The position numbers and the translations under genes were made by a program. This document shows, piece by piece, positions 17,493 through 25,889 of a stretch of 64,000 nt of DNA. This DNA comes from Streptomyces roseoverticillatus (lineage in GTDB: Bacteria > Actinomycetota > Actinomycetes > Streptomycetales > Streptomycetaceae). The notes under the pieces were generated by a model that saw only the letters and a program-made list of their open reading frames with translations, was not told the DNA's origin and searched no databases. Each line of letters opens with the position of its first letter. The stretch's first letter is position 1. The stretch spans positions 1-64,000 of the forward strand of contig NZ_JOFL01000038.1 in assembly GCF_000719265.1 (NCBI RefSeq), read 5' to 3'.

Positions 17493-17861
17493 TCACTCGC
17501 CGGTCCCACCGCCGCGCAGCAGGTCACGGCCGAACTCGACCATCTTCTTCGCGTAGTCCTCGCTCCACTCGGCGCGCTCGGCGATCACGGCCGTGGACAG
17601 CCGGTCGAAGCGCCGGGGGTCGGCGAGCTGGGCCGCCGCCACGGCCTGGAACTCGGTCGCCCGGTCGGCCGCGGCACGGAAGGCCAGCGCGAGCTCCGTG
17701 GAACGGGCCAGCAGCTCACGGGGGTCCTCGATCGACTCCAGATCGAAGAAGTGCTCCGGGTCGGCGACCGCCTCCGGGGGCTCGAAGAGCAGCTGCGCGG
17801 GCTTCAGACGACGCGGCCGGTCGCTCGGGCCCGCGTCGGGAGCCGACTGCGGCTCGGACAT
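17493..17861 (-). CDS. Conserved Streptomyces hypothetical protein, helical
   Basis: 122 aa, not assignable to a known function. After a short disordered Pro/Ser N-terminus it is predicted to be nearly all helix (residues 35-120: LFEPPEAVADPEHFFDL, then ARSTELALAFRAAADRATEFQA and SEDYAKKMVEFGRDLLRG), reminiscent of phasin-like amphipathic helices. The start MSEPQ at 17861 is preferred to the in-frame ATG two codons earlier because GGAGGT lies at correct spacing only for the second. It is on the same strand as, and upstream of, the gene at 16652. Confidence 0.75.
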   Translation of the reverse strand: MSEPQSAPDAGPSDRPRRLKPAQLLFEPPEAVADPEHFFDLESIEDPRELLARSTELALAFRAAADRATEFQAVAAAQLADPRRFDRLSTAVIAERAEWSEDYAKKMVEFGRDLLRGGGTGE

Positions 17862-18089
17862 GTACATACCTCCAGGATCGTCTGCACCGCCATCCATTGT
17901 CCTGCGCACCGCAAGGGTGCCCTCCGGCGCCCGGAACTCCGGCCGGATCTCTTCCGCCGCGACGGCGATCAGCCTCCGCCGGGGTGTCCGGCGGTGCCGT
18001 ACGGCCTCGGACCGGTCCGGCACCGCCGGCCAGGCGCGTTCCGGCTGGGCGCCGCGGCGGCGGAACAAAGCGTGCGGGGCGCCCCGCCC

Positions 18090-18173
18090 TCACGGGCGCC
18101 ACGGCACCCGGTGTTCGTTCAGGCACGCCAGCACCGCATGATTCGCCTCCCAGCCGTCCGGGGCTGCATCCAT
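18090..18173 (-). pseudogene. Remnant of a second helicase 3' end
   Basis: The 27-codon frame ends PDGWEANHAVLACLNEHRVPWRP-stop, closely matching the last residues of the helicase at 18263, PDGWEAMMSTWDHWSEHRVIWRP-stop. At DNA level 18105-18162 aligns without gaps to 18278-18335: the first 9 and last 20 bases of the 58-bp block are identical while the middle has diverged. There is no helicase sequence upstream of it, so it is either a fragment of a lost paralogue or an alternative C-terminal cassette. No RBS is visible, so it is unlikely to be a gene on its own. Confidence 0.6.
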
Positions 18174-18262
18174 CGGCCGCCTCCGGCGACGTGCCGGGCT
18201 CCGCCCGGCGGAATTGGGCGGCGTCGCGCTGATCGCCCCTCGGACAGATGCCGCAGTGGCGG

Positions 18263-19678
18263 TCAGGGACGCCAGATCACCCGGTGCTCGGACCAGTGGT
18301 CCCATGTGGACATCATCGCCTCCCAGCCGTCCGGGAACTTCACCGTCACCCCCAGCTGCACCGGTTCCGTCGACGGGTGGTCGTCCAGGAGGCGGTCCAC
18401 GCCCGCACGGCACACGACGATGCACGCGTGCCGGTGCCGGGAGGCGAGCACGCACAGGCGGCCCGTCTCCAGGTGGAAGGCCGTCGCGTCCGGGCGGCCC
18501 GACAGCGGGTGGAGGACGACCGTCACGTCGAACTCCCGGCCCTGCAGCCGGTTCGCCGTGTCGACCGTGACGCCCTGCACGCCCAGGCCGGCCAGCGCCG
18601 CGCGGACCGCCGCGGCCTGGTCGCGGTGGGCCGTGCCGACCGCGATCCGGGCGGCCGTGAGCGGCACCGGGTCCGGCGCCGCCTCGCTGACGGTCACCCC
18701 GCCCCGGTCCAGCAGCCGCCGCACGACGCGCGCGACCGCGCCGACCGCCTCCGGATCCGTGCGCGGCGTGTGCCGGGCGGGGAGCTCCAGCAGGCCCCAG
18801 CCCGCGACGGCCGCTTCGTCCAGCACCCGGTCCGGCCCCGAGCCGTCCGACGCGACGCCGAAGGACAGCCGCCGGTCGCCATGGTCCGTGCCGCTGCGGA
18901 AGGGCGTGTACGGATAGAAGGCGGCCGACACCAGCGGCGCGGCGGACGCGGGCAGCCGCCAGGACACCGGCAGCCGGTGCTGCGGCAGCCGCGGGTTGTG
19001 GGCGAGCAGCGTGCTGACGGCGCTCGCCGACGGGTCGTACGACAGCCCGGCCCACTGCGCGACGCCGTCCGCGCCCACCACGCTGAAGGGGTCCAGCTGC
19101 CCGGGGTCGCCCACGAACAGCGCCCGCTCGAAGAGCCCGGCCACGGCGAGCAGGGCGTCCGACCGCATCTGGTAGGCCTCGTCGACGATCGCGTGGCCCC
19201 ACGGCTCGGCGACCTTCGTGTGCGCCCACTTCGCGGCCGTGGACACCACGACCGGAAGGCCCGCCAGCTCCGCCGCCTTCGCGGAGGTGACCACGGAGGG
19301 CAGGGCGTCGAGCGCCCGGTCGTACGGGTGCGTGTCGCTGCTGTGCAGCCGCCCGACCGGCAGCTCGGGGTCCTTCGCGGCCAGCCGCAGCACCAGGTCG
19401 TCCACCTGGGCGTTGGTCTGCGCGACGACCATCAGCGGGCGGCCCGCCGCGGCCAGCTCCCGCGCGGCCCGGACGACGAGCGTCGACTTGCCCGCGCCCG
19501 GCGGCGAGTCGACGACGACGCCGCGCTCCGGGCTGTGCAGCGTGTCGTGCAGGATCCTGCGCGTGACGTCCTCGGCGGCCGCGCCCGGGTCCCAGGCGCG
19601 CCCGCGCTGCGGGGGCACGGCCTCCGCGGCGTTCTCCGTGTTCTCTGCGTGCTCCGCAAACACCGTGGGCGTCCTCAC
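18263..19678 (-). CDS. UPF1/Dna2-type SF1 helicase core
   Basis: 471 aa. Superfamily 1 motifs appear in order. Motif I is SPPGAGKST (about 58-66) and Ia is VVAQTNAQVDDLVLRL. Motif II is DEAY (166-169) and III is GDPGQLDP (about 190). Motif IV-like SWRLPASAAPLVSAAFYP is followed by V, VDTANRLQGREFDVTVV, and VI, VLASRHRHACIVV. The TNAxVD form of Ia and the DEAx box place it near UPF1/Dna2/SMUBP2 rather than UvrD. It begins at a GTG that overlaps the upstream stop (GTGA), so it is coupled to the 513-aa gene. It is shorter than free-standing Dna2-like helicases: the beta-barrel/stalk domains are missing and may be supplied by the neighbour. The C-terminal tail ends EHRVIWRP. Confidence 0.88.
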   Translation of the reverse strand: MRTPTVFAEHAENTENAAEAVPPQRGRAWDPGAAAEDVTRRILHDTLHSPERGVVVDSPPGAGKSTLVVRAARELAAAGRPLMVVAQTNAQVDDLVLRLAAKDPELPVGRLHSSDTHPYDRALDALPSVVTSAKAAELAGLPVVVSTAAKWAHTKVAEPWGHAIVDEAYQMRSDALLAVAGLFERALFVGDPGQLDPFSVVGADGVAQWAGLSYDPSASAVSTLLAHNPRLPQHRLPVSWRLPASAAPLVSAAFYPYTPFRSGTDHGDRRLSFGVASDGSGPDRVLDEAAVAGWGLLELPARHTPRTDPEAVGAVARVVRRLLDRGGVTVSEAAPDPVPLTAARIAVGTAHRDQAAAVRAALAGLGVQGVTVDTANRLQGREFDVTVVLHPLSGRPDATAFHLETGRLCVLASRHRHACIVVCRAGVDRLLDDHPSTEPVQLGVTVKFPDGWEAMMSTWDHWSEHRVIWRP

Positions 19679-21216
19679 AGCAGATCCTCCGCGGTCACCG
19701 GGTCGGGCAGCTCCGCCGCCGGCTCGCCGGGCGGCCCGCCGTGCGTCCATGGTGTCCGCTCGGGGTCGGGCAGCTCCGGGCCGCCGCGCGGGGCGTGCTC
19801 GAAGAGCGTCCAGCACACGCGGTCCCCCTTCTCCGGCACCGAACCGGGCTCGGGCACCTTGCCCCGCCCCATGCCGCCCGTCAGACGCACCGTCAGGGCT
19901 CCCGGATCGCCGGGCACGGGGCCCACGAACTCGGCGGGCTGCGCCTTGCCGTCCGGCAGGACGCGGTGGACCTTCGCGCCCTCGGCCAGATACGGGCCGT
20001 CGTCCGTGCGCACGGTGACCAGCGGCCTGGGCCGCGGCACCTTCGCCTCCGTGTACTCCATCACCACTTCGGTGACCTCCCCCGCGAACGCCTCGCCCGC
20101 CAGCCGCCGCCCGGCCATCACCAGCGGATCGTCCAGCGCCTCCTGGGCCTCCAGCTGTGCCTGGGCCGTCTCCCGCGCCGCGAGCTTGCGGGCGGCCGTC
20201 ACCGCGTCGTCCCGCCGGGGCTGCGGCGGCTCGCCGGCCCGGACGCGGTCGCGGTGCGCGGTGTACGACCAGCGGTCCCGCTTCCAGCGCTCGCCGGCCC
20301 GCTCCCCCTCGGGCAGCGCCCGCAGCAGGTCGACGCCGCGCCAGACCGCCTCCCACGTGGGGCGCAGCTGCGTCTCCAGGAGCGCGCGGAGCTCCTCCGC
20401 GGCTCCCGGCAGCCCGGCGTCGTGGCGCGTGACGGCCGGGGCCAGGAGCTTGTTGTCGAAGGCGGGGTCGGTGGCCGGGCCCGCGGGCGGGTGGAGCAGC
20501 TGCCCGGCCGCATCGCGCGCGAGCTCCGCGCGCAGCGCCGCCTCCGCGCCCGTCAGCCCCTCCGGCGGGTCGATCCAGGCGAGCAGCGCCCCCAGGTGCT
20601 GGTCCTCCAGATTGCTCTGGCCGGTGGCCCAGTGGCGGCCGAGGAGCTCCGTCATCGGCAGCAGCAGCGACGAGCCGGGCACCCGGGCGCGCTCGCCGAA
20701 GTGCGTCAGCCAGCGGCCGAGGAGCGGCACGCGCGGGGGAGCGGGGTGGGGCGTGTCGGGGTCCTGTTCCGCGGTGCGGCGGAACCGCATGGAGCGCCCG
20801 AGCAGCCGGACGTACGAGACGCCCGCCGCGCTCGGCACCAGCAGCTGCGGCGCCCCGGCGCAGAGCTCGACCTGGACGGTGACCTTCTTGCCGGTCTCCG
20901 GGTCGGTCTCCTTGCGCTCCTCCAGGGTGACGTCCCCGGCGAACCCCTCGACGTAGGGCAGCATCTCCTCGGCCAGCTCGGCGAGGAACGCGGAGCGCAG
21001 GTCCCGGTCGCGCGGCTGCGGCACGACCAGCAGCCGGGGCCGCTCGCGGTCGGTGCCGACGAGCGCGCCGAGCGGGGCACCGGCTTCGCCCGCCGTGGTC
21101 AGCGGGACGAACACCAGCGGCCGCTCGGCCAGATGCCGGTGGCGCACGGTCGTCAGAGGTTGCGCGCGCCCGTCCCGTACGGCTTCCATCCGGGCGAGCG
21201 TCGTGATCAGCGACAT
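19675..21216 (-). CDS. Unrecognised 513-aa protein between the nuclease and helicase genes
   Basis: I do not recognise this protein. The N-terminal 200 residues are mixed alpha/beta, starting MSLITTLARMEAVRDGRAQPL. The middle (about 215-400) is helical and charged, with a probable coiled region AARKLAARETAQAQLEAQEALDD. The C-terminal part (about 400-490) is beta-rich with two short barrel-like repeats (EVVMEYTEAKVPRPRPLVTV; GALTVRLTGGMGRGKV; KGDRVCWTLFEHAP). That could correspond to the 1B/beta-barrel domain that precedes the helicase core in Dna2 and UPF1; this is inference. It overlaps the nuclease gene by 10 bp and the helicase gene by 4 bp, so the three are almost certainly co-translated and probably form a complex. 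Confidence 0.8.
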   Translation of the reverse strand: MSLITTLARMEAVRDGRAQPLTTVRHRHLAERPLVFVPLTTAGEAGAPLGALVGTDRERPRLLVVPQPRDRDLRSAFLAELAEEMLPYVEGFAGDVTLEERKETDPETGKKVTVQVELCAGAPQLLVPSAAGVSYVRLLGRSMRFRRTAEQDPDTPHPAPPRVPLLGRWLTHFGERARVPGSSLLLPMTELLGRHWATGQSNLEDQHLGALLAWIDPPEGLTGAEAALRAELARDAAGQLLHPPAGPATDPAFDNKLLAPAVTRHDAGLPGAAEELRALLETQLRPTWEAVWRGVDLLRALPEGERAGERWKRDRWSYTAHRDRVRAGEPPQPRRDDAVTAARKLAARETAQAQLEAQEALDDPLVMAGRRLAGEAFAGEVTEVVMEYTEAKVPRPRPLVTVRTDDGPYLAEGAKVHRVLPDGKAQPAEFVGPVPGDPGALTVRLTGGMGRGKVPEPGSVPEKGDRVCWTLFEHAPRGGPELPDPERTPWTHGGPPGEPAAELPDPVTAEDLL

Positions 21217-22430
21217 GCGGCCTCGATTCCCGTGAGGGGCGGGTCCAAAGCCTCCGCGCGGAGGGCGGCGGCGCGGCGCAGCGCGACGACGGTGGGGTCG
21301 GGCACGCCGGCCTCCTCCCCGGCGGGCGCCCGGTCGAGCGCGGCGGCCAGGACGGACTCGACGGTCGTCAGCCCGCCCAGCTCCCCGCGCAGCCCCCGGC
21401 CGAGGGCGGCCACCGCCCCCTCGGCGCGGGCCCGGGCGCGGCAGTGGAAGGCCAGCTCGCAGGCGGCCAGGCACTCCGGTGCGTAGGCGGCGCCGACGGC
21501 TTCGACGGCGGCGGCGAGCTCTTCGGCGGGGCGGCCCGCCGTTCTGCCGTCGTCGGCGAGGCACAGGTCGAAGGTGGTGCCGGCGGGCAGCTCCGCGGCG
21601 ATGTCCTCGACGCGGGCGAGCCGGGCGAGCTGGCGGCGGGTGGTGGCGCGCGGCTTGCGGACGTCGACGAGCCCGGCGGCCGGGACGTTGGCGAAGTCCT
21701 TCGGGCAGACGAGCAGGATCTCGTGGCGCACGCGCGCGGGGTCGCCGTCGCCGGTCCGGGCCGCGAGCTCCTCCAGCGCCAGGACGTAGACGGCGGCCTG
21801 CCGGGCGGCGGCGCCGACCTTGCCGGGGTCGGCCGCGCCGTCGATCACGGGGAAGGACTTGATCTCCACGACCGTCCACGTCCCGTCGGGGTGGACGACC
21901 ACGGCGTCGGGTTCGAGGAAGGCGGGCGCGCCCGCCACGGGGAGGGCGAGCAGCGGGTGGTCGAGGAGCGCCCAGCGGCCGGCGGCCGATGCCTCGCGCA
22001 GGGCGAGCGCCGTCCGGGCGGTGCGGCCCTCGGGGCCGCCGGCGGTCAGGTCGGGTACGTCGACGGAGCCGGGCGCGGGGGCCGGGGCGCCGTCGCGCAG
22101 CTGCTCGTGGAGCAGCCGGACGAGCTCCGTGCCGCCGTCGGCCTTGGCGCGGGCCTCGAAGGAGTGGCCGCGCGTGATCGCGAACTGCGACTGCCCGAAG
22201 GCGGCCGGCGCGCCGAGGGCCCGGGCCAGGGCGGACTTGTCGACTCCGGCGCCGTCCAGCAGGACCCGGCGGCGGCAGCCGGGGTTGGCGGCGAGGGCCG
22301 CGAGGGCGCGGGCGTCGAGCGGGCGCTGTGCGCTGCCCGGCCCGCGCAGCTCAGCGAGCCGCTGCCGCAGTGTCGCCGGCGCGGGCGTCGCCGGCCGTGC
22401 CGTGGGCCGGCTGTCGGGGGATCTGGTCAC
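21207..22430 (-). CDS. Cas4/Dna2/RecB-type PD-(D/E)XK nuclease with predicted 4Fe-4S cluster
   Basis: 407 aa from the GTG at 22430 (GAGG 9 bases upstream); the frame is open to 22550 and an ATG at 22436 is an alternative. The RecB-family active site is complete: Asp175 (FLEPDAVVV), Glu189 and Lys191 (VVEIKS), then the QxxxY motif RQAAVYVLAL (211-215), with His89 in RGHSFEARA. One Cys near the N-terminus (Cys52) and three at the C-terminus (Cys320, Cys324, Cys330, C-x3-C-x5-C) match the four-Cys Fe-S clasp of Cas4, AddB and Dna2, although those usually have C-x2-C-x5-C. No cas1/cas2 or CRISPR is nearby. The gene leads a nuclease-unknown-helicase operon. Confidence 0.85.
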   Translation of the reverse strand: MTRSPDSRPTARPATPAPATLRQRLAELRGPGSAQRPLDARALAALAANPGCRRRVLLDGAGVDKSALARALGAPAAFGQSQFAITRGHSFEARAKADGGTELVRLLHEQLRDGAPAPAPGSVDVPDLTAGGPEGRTARTALALREASAAGRWALLDHPLLALPVAGAPAFLEPDAVVVHPDGTWTVVEIKSFPVIDGAADPGKVGAAARQAAVYVLALEELAARTGDGDPARVRHEILLVCPKDFANVPAAGLVDVRKPRATTRRQLARLARVEDIAAELPAGTTFDLCLADDGRTAGRPAEELAAAVEAVGAAYAPECLAACELAFHCRARARAEGAVAALGRGLRGELGGLTTVESVLAAALDRAPAGEEAGVPDPTVVALRRAAALRAEALDPPLTGIEAACR

Positions 22431-23340
22431 GGGCATCCGCCTCGAAGGGTCGCTGCGGCGCTCCCGGACGGCCGTCTCCGGCGGCGGGGCCAAAGGCCGC
22501 AGCCCGGGAAAGCGCTGTACCCGCCGAAGTCTCGCACCCGCCACTGACATTCGCGGGCGCCCCGGCCGTTTCCCCGCGTCCCGCGCCGGTCACACGGCTC
22601 TTGACCAGGTCGACGAGGCGCAGCGCGGGCTTGGCCAGCAGCAGGCCCGCGACCATGACGGCGGCGCCCGCGAGGGCGTCGAGGAAGTAGTGGTTGGCGG
22701 TGCCCATCACGACGAGGGTGATGGCGAGCGGGTAGACGACGCCGGCGGCCTTGGCCCAGGCGGTGCGCCCCTGGCGCCAGAGGACGACGCCGCACCACAG
22801 GGCCCAGCCGACGTGGAGGCTCGGCATAGCGGCGTACTGGTTGGTCATCCCGCCGAGGCCGCGGGGGGCGCTCGCGTCGCCGCCCCACCAGCCGTAGGAG
22901 CCGTACTGGGCCATCGTGTCGACGAATCCCTGGCCGGCGTCGAGGAGCCGGGGCGGGCACGTGGGCAGCAGGGTGAATCCGATGAGGCCGATGAGGGTGG
23001 AGAGCATCAGCCAGCTGCGCTGGAGGCGGTATTCGGCCGGGCGGCGCCGGAAGAGCCAGACGAGGATCGCGGGCGTGAGCAGATAGTGCAGCGACGCGTA
23101 GGCGAAGTCGGCGGGTATGCCGATGGCCGGGTGGTCGGTGAACAGCCGGTTGAGCGGGTGCTCGAAATTTATCCGGAACGTTTTCTCAAGATCGAGAATC
23201 GCCAGGCCGTGGTCGACGGCGGGCTGCACGTCGCCCCGGACCAGCAGCCGGCCGGCGGAGTACAGCCCGTACACCACGGCGATCAGCGGCAGCTCGGTCC
23301 ACCAGCGTGGCCGCTTCCCAGGCGGTGCGGTGCGGTACAT
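22351..23340 (-). CDS. PAP2-superfamily membrane phosphatase / lipid phosphotransferase
   Basis: 329 aa with about six TM helices. The PAP2 catalytic motifs are partly altered toward the inositol-phosphoceramide-synthase-like branch: AMPSLHVGWALW carries the first catalytic His and GTANHYFLDALAG the second. The substrate is therefore probably a polyprenyl or phospholipid phosphate, not certain. ATG at 23340 is chosen because GGAGAG precedes it by 6 bases; an in-frame ATG at 23355 is possible. The polar Ala/Gly-rich tail overlaps the nuclease gene by 80 bp, so it may share that transcript, though a lipid enzyme has no obvious link to it. Confidence 0.85.
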   Translation of the reverse strand: MYRTAPPGKRPRWWTELPLIAVVYGLYSAGRLLVRGDVQPAVDHGLAILDLEKTFRINFEHPLNRLFTDHPAIGIPADFAYASLHYLLTPAILVWLFRRRPAEYRLQRSWLMLSTLIGLIGFTLLPTCPPRLLDAGQGFVDTMAQYGSYGWWGGDASAPRGLGGMTNQYAAMPSLHVGWALWCGVVLWRQGRTAWAKAAGVVYPLAITLVVMGTANHYFLDALAGAAVMVAGLLLAKPALRLVDLVKSRVTGAGRGETAGAPANVSGGCETSAGTALSRAAAFGPAAGDGRPGAPQRPFEADARDQIPRQPAHGTAGDARAGDTAAAAR

Positions 23341-23678
23341 CCGTACGCTCTCCATTTGATCCGACGGCCAACAAGCGCGCATGCAACCGTACGGTGTACG
23401 TCGCATCGATCGCACACCGCCCCGCGACTTCCCGGAAACGCCGAGTTCGCCCGCTGTTCCGCGGTGCGGACGGCTGCGGGGAGGGAGACGCCTCGATTCG
23501 GGCGGAGGTTGCCTGGGACGGGTGTGAGGAACTGCAAACAAGGCTGCTCGGCGGGTGAGCGATGATGGAGGACGAGCAGATCGTTTCTGTCGCCGTCCTT
23601 TTGAAATCTTTAGTGCGGTGCGGCGCTCTGTGTTGAGTTCTGTTGGAAACATCACCGAAGACTGTGAAGGGGCGCGTC
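23341..23678. other. Divergent promoter region, PAP2 / histidine phosphatase
   Basis: 338 bp without a supportable gene. It contains a stretch of unusually low GC for this window at about 23580-23660, including CTTTTGAAATCTTTAG. That probably reflects the promoter and leader of the phosphatase gene. Confidence 0.45.
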
Positions 23679-24272
23679 ATGGCACCGCGGATCCTGCTGG
23701 CCCGGCACGGACAGACCGAGTGGTCGCTGTCCGGCAAGCACACCGGCCGCACGGACATCCCGCTCCTCGACGAGGGCCGGCGCGGCGCCAAGCTCCTGGG
23801 CGAGCGGCTGCACCGCGCCCCCTGGGACGGCCTCCCCGGCGTCGAGGTCCGCACCAGCCCCCTGCTGCGTGCCCACGAAACCTGCGACCTGGCCGGCTTC
23901 GGCGACCGGGCCACCACCTGGGACGCCCTCATGGAGTGGGACTACGGCGCCTACGAGGGCATGACCCCCGCCGAGATCAAGGCGCAGCGCCCCGGCTGGC
24001 TGATCTGGCGCGACGGCGTCCCCGAGGGCGAGACCACCGCCGAGGTCAGCGCCCGCGCCGACGAGGTCGTCGAGTGGGCCCGCTCCGCCGACCGCGACGT
24101 GCTGGTCTTCGCCCACGGCCACATCCTGCGCACCATCGCGGCCCGCTGGCTGGGCGAGGACATCTTCTTCGGCTCCCGCATCCGCCTCGACCCCACCTCG
24201 CTGTCCATCCTCGGCTGGGCCTACGGCGCCCCGGCGCTCGAACGCTGGAACGACACCGGCCACCTCGCCTGA
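23679..24272 (+). CDS. Histidine phosphatase (phosphoglycerate mutase-like)
   Basis: 197 aa. It has the catalytic RHG motif in [10 protein letters not shown] (phospho-His), the second catalytic His in FAHGHILR, and supporting residues R-x-H-E in [11 protein letters not shown] and the acid in [10 protein letters not shown]. Broad-specificity phosphatase is more likely than glycolytic mutase because the protein is monomer-sized and lacks the mutase C-terminal tail. ATG at 23679 follows GAAGGGG by about 8 bases. It is a stand-alone gene with a hairpin terminator after it. Confidence 0.9.
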   Translation: MAPRILLARHGQTEWSLSGKHTGRTDIPLLDEGRRGAKLLGERLHRAPWDGLPGVEVRTSPLLRAHETCDLAGFGDRATTWDALMEWDYGAYEGMTPAEIKAQRPGWLIWRDGVPEGETTAEVSARADEVVEWARSADRDVLVFAHGHILRTIAARWLGEDIFFGSRIRLDPTSLSILGWAYGAPALERWNDTGHLA

Positions 24273-24304
24273 CGCCCCCGCCCCGCCCGGGCGCCCCCGC
24301 GCGA

Positions 24305-24331
24305 GCTCCCTCCTACGGGTGAGGAGGGAGC
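24305..24331 (+). terminator. Terminator after the histidine phosphatase
   Basis: 10-bp inverted repeat GCTCCCTCCT / AGGAGGGAGC with a 7-nt loop, 33 bp after the stop. Confidence 0.7.
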
Positions 24332-24388
24332 GGCCGGGGCGATGATCGCCTCGTCCGAGGGAATGATCGGATGCCGGAAAGGGTGTGT

Positions 24389-24416
24389 GACACGGCTCTG
24401 CCGCGCGAGCCGTGTC
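24389..24416. promoter_or_regulatory. Inverted repeat upstream of the sugar ABC operon
   Basis: GACACGGCTC and GAGCCGTGTC (10-bp arms, 8-nt spacer) lie 20 bp upstream of the small leader ORF. It could be an operator or an mRNA hairpin. It does not resemble the CebR box TGGGAGCGCTCCCA. Confidence 0.4.
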
Positions 24417-24435
24417 CCGGAGAAGGGCGTGAGCG

Positions 24436-24576
24436 ATGGCACCTGACAGCGCGACCGGATCGCCCCGCGAGCGTGCCGTGAGGCAATCGCCCCTCGCGCA
24501 CCCCGCGCAAGGGGCGGCCCCCGGGCCGGGCGGGCCCGGCCGGCACCCTTCTCAGGCGCTCGCCCCGCAGCCGTGA
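24436..24576 (+). CDS. Possible 46-codon leader ORF coupled to the binding-protein gene
   Basis: The ATG at 24436 has GAAGGG at good spacing. It opens a frame of 46 Pro/Ala/Gly-rich residues (MAPDSATGSPRERAV...) whose TGA overlaps the GTG start of the sugar-binding protein in a GTGA. The binding-protein start itself has no recognisable RBS, so translation through this leader would explain its initiation. The peptide resembles nothing known, and chance cannot be excluded in GC-rich DNA. Confidence 0.4.
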   Translation: MAPDSATGSPRERAVRQSPLAHPAQGAAPGPGGPGRHPSQALAPQP

Positions 24577-25889
24577 GCCGTGCCTCGCGGCGCCGCGAGG
24601 CGGCCTTCGGGATCGCCGCCACGCTCGCCGCGGTCCTCTTCGCCGCCTGCGCCGAGGACTCCCGCACGGGCGCGGACGGCGGCAGCGGCGCCGGCCGCAG
24701 CACCACGGTCACCGTCGGCACCTTCGGCGTCTTCGGCTACAAACAGGCCGGTCTCTACGCCGAGTACGAACGGCTGCACCCCGACGTCACGATCAAAGAG
24801 AGCGTGATCGAGCGGAACGACGCCTACTACCCGCAGCTCCTCACCCATCTCGCCGCCGGCGGCGGCCTCGCCGACATCCAGGCCGTCGAGACGGGCAACA
24901 TCAACGAGATCGTCACCACCCAGGCCGACCGCTTCGTCGACCTCTCCCGCGCCGAGGGCGTCCGCCGGGGCGACTGGCTGCCCTGGAAGTGGGCCCAGGC
25001 CACCACGCGGGACGGCCGCACGATCGGCCTCGGCACGGACATCGGCCCCATCGCCGTCTGCTACCGCAAGGACCTCTTCGCCAAGGCCGGGCTGCCCACC
25101 GACCGCGAGAGCGTGGGCCGCCTCTGGGCCGGCGACTGGCAGAAGTACATCGACACCGGCAAGCGGTACATGGCCGGGGCCCCCGCCGGCACCGTCTTCA
25201 CCGACTCGGCCGCCGGCATCTACAACGCCTCCGTCCACGCCCACGCCGAGCGCTACTACGACCACCGCGGCCGGCCCGTCTACCGCACCAGCCGCGCCGT
25301 CAAGGAGTCCTGGGACCTGGCCATGCAGGCCGCCACGGGCGGCCTGACCGCCCGCCTCAAGCAGTTCGAGAAGCCCTGGGACCAGGCCTACGCCAACGGC
25401 CGCTTCGCCTCCGTCGCCTGCCCGCCCTGGATGCTCGGCTACATCAAGGAGAAGGCCGGCGCCGAGGGCAGGGACAAGTGGGACGTGGCCGCCGCCCCCC
25501 GCCCCGCCAACTGGGGCGGCTCCTTCATCACCGTCCCCAAGGCCGCCCGGCACCGCGCCGCGGCCACCGCCCTCGCCGCCTGGCTCACCGCCCCCGAACA
25601 GCAGGCCAAGCTCTTCGGCCGGCAGGCCAGCATCCCCTCCACCCCCGCCTCCTACGCCATGCCCCTCGTCCGGAACGCCCGCAACCCCTACTTCTGCGGC
25701 GCCCCCACCGGCCGGATCTTCTCCGCCGCCGCCCGCGCGATCCCCACCCTCGTCATCGGCCCGAAGGAGCAGCAGATCGGCACCGCCTTCACCGACGTCG
25801 GCATCCCCCAGGTCGAGCAGCAGGGCAAGTCCCCCCAGGCCGGCTGGAAGGCGGCACAGCGGGAGATCGACAGCGTGGTGGACGCATGA
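24573..25889 (+). CDS. ABC sugar transporter, extracellular binding lipoprotein
   Basis: 438 aa. The signal peptide ends in lipobox FAAC, then the family 1 solute-binding fold starts with [50 protein letters not shown] and [32 protein letters not shown] mark the hinge and sugar-cleft regions. The following two permeases and a GH1 beta-glucosidase suggest uptake of cellobiose or another beta-glucoside, as in cebEFG-bglC, but no LacI-type regulator or CebR box is adjacent, so the substrate is open. GTG at 24573 lacks an RBS; see the leader ORF. No ATPase gene is present, as usual in Streptomyces, where a shared MsiK energises such systems. Confidence 0.88.
   Translation: MSRASRRREAAFGIAATLAAVLFAACAEDSRTGADGGSGAGRSTTVTVGTFGVFGYKQAGLYAEYERLHPDVTIKESVIERNDAYYPQLLTHLAAGGGLADIQAVETGNINEIVTTQADRFVDLSRAEGVRRGDWLPWKWAQATTRDGRTIGLGTDIGPIAVCYRKDLFAKAGLPTDRESVGRLWAGDWQKYIDTGKRYMAGAPAGTVFTDSAAGIYNASVHAHAERYYDHRGRPVYRTSRAVKESWDLAMQAATGGLTARLKQFEKPWDQAYANGRFASVACPPWMLGYIKEKAGAEGRDKWDVAAAPRPANWGGSFITVPKAARHRAAATALAAWLTAPEQQAKLFGRQASIPSTPASYAMPLVRNARNPYFCGAPTGRIFSAAARAIPTLVIGPKEQQIGTAFTDVGIPQVEQQGKSPQAGWKAAQREIDSVVDA

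Noticed and set aside
21207..22430. Cas4-like nuclease considered as part of a CRISPR-Cas locus
   Set aside because: No cas1, cas2, effector or array in 64 kb. The partner genes point to a DNA2/AddB-type repair or defence complex instead.
24273..24572. Search for a CebR operator (TGGGAGCGCTCCCA)
   Set aside because: No match was found; the only symmetric element is GACACGGCTC/GAGCCGTGTC.
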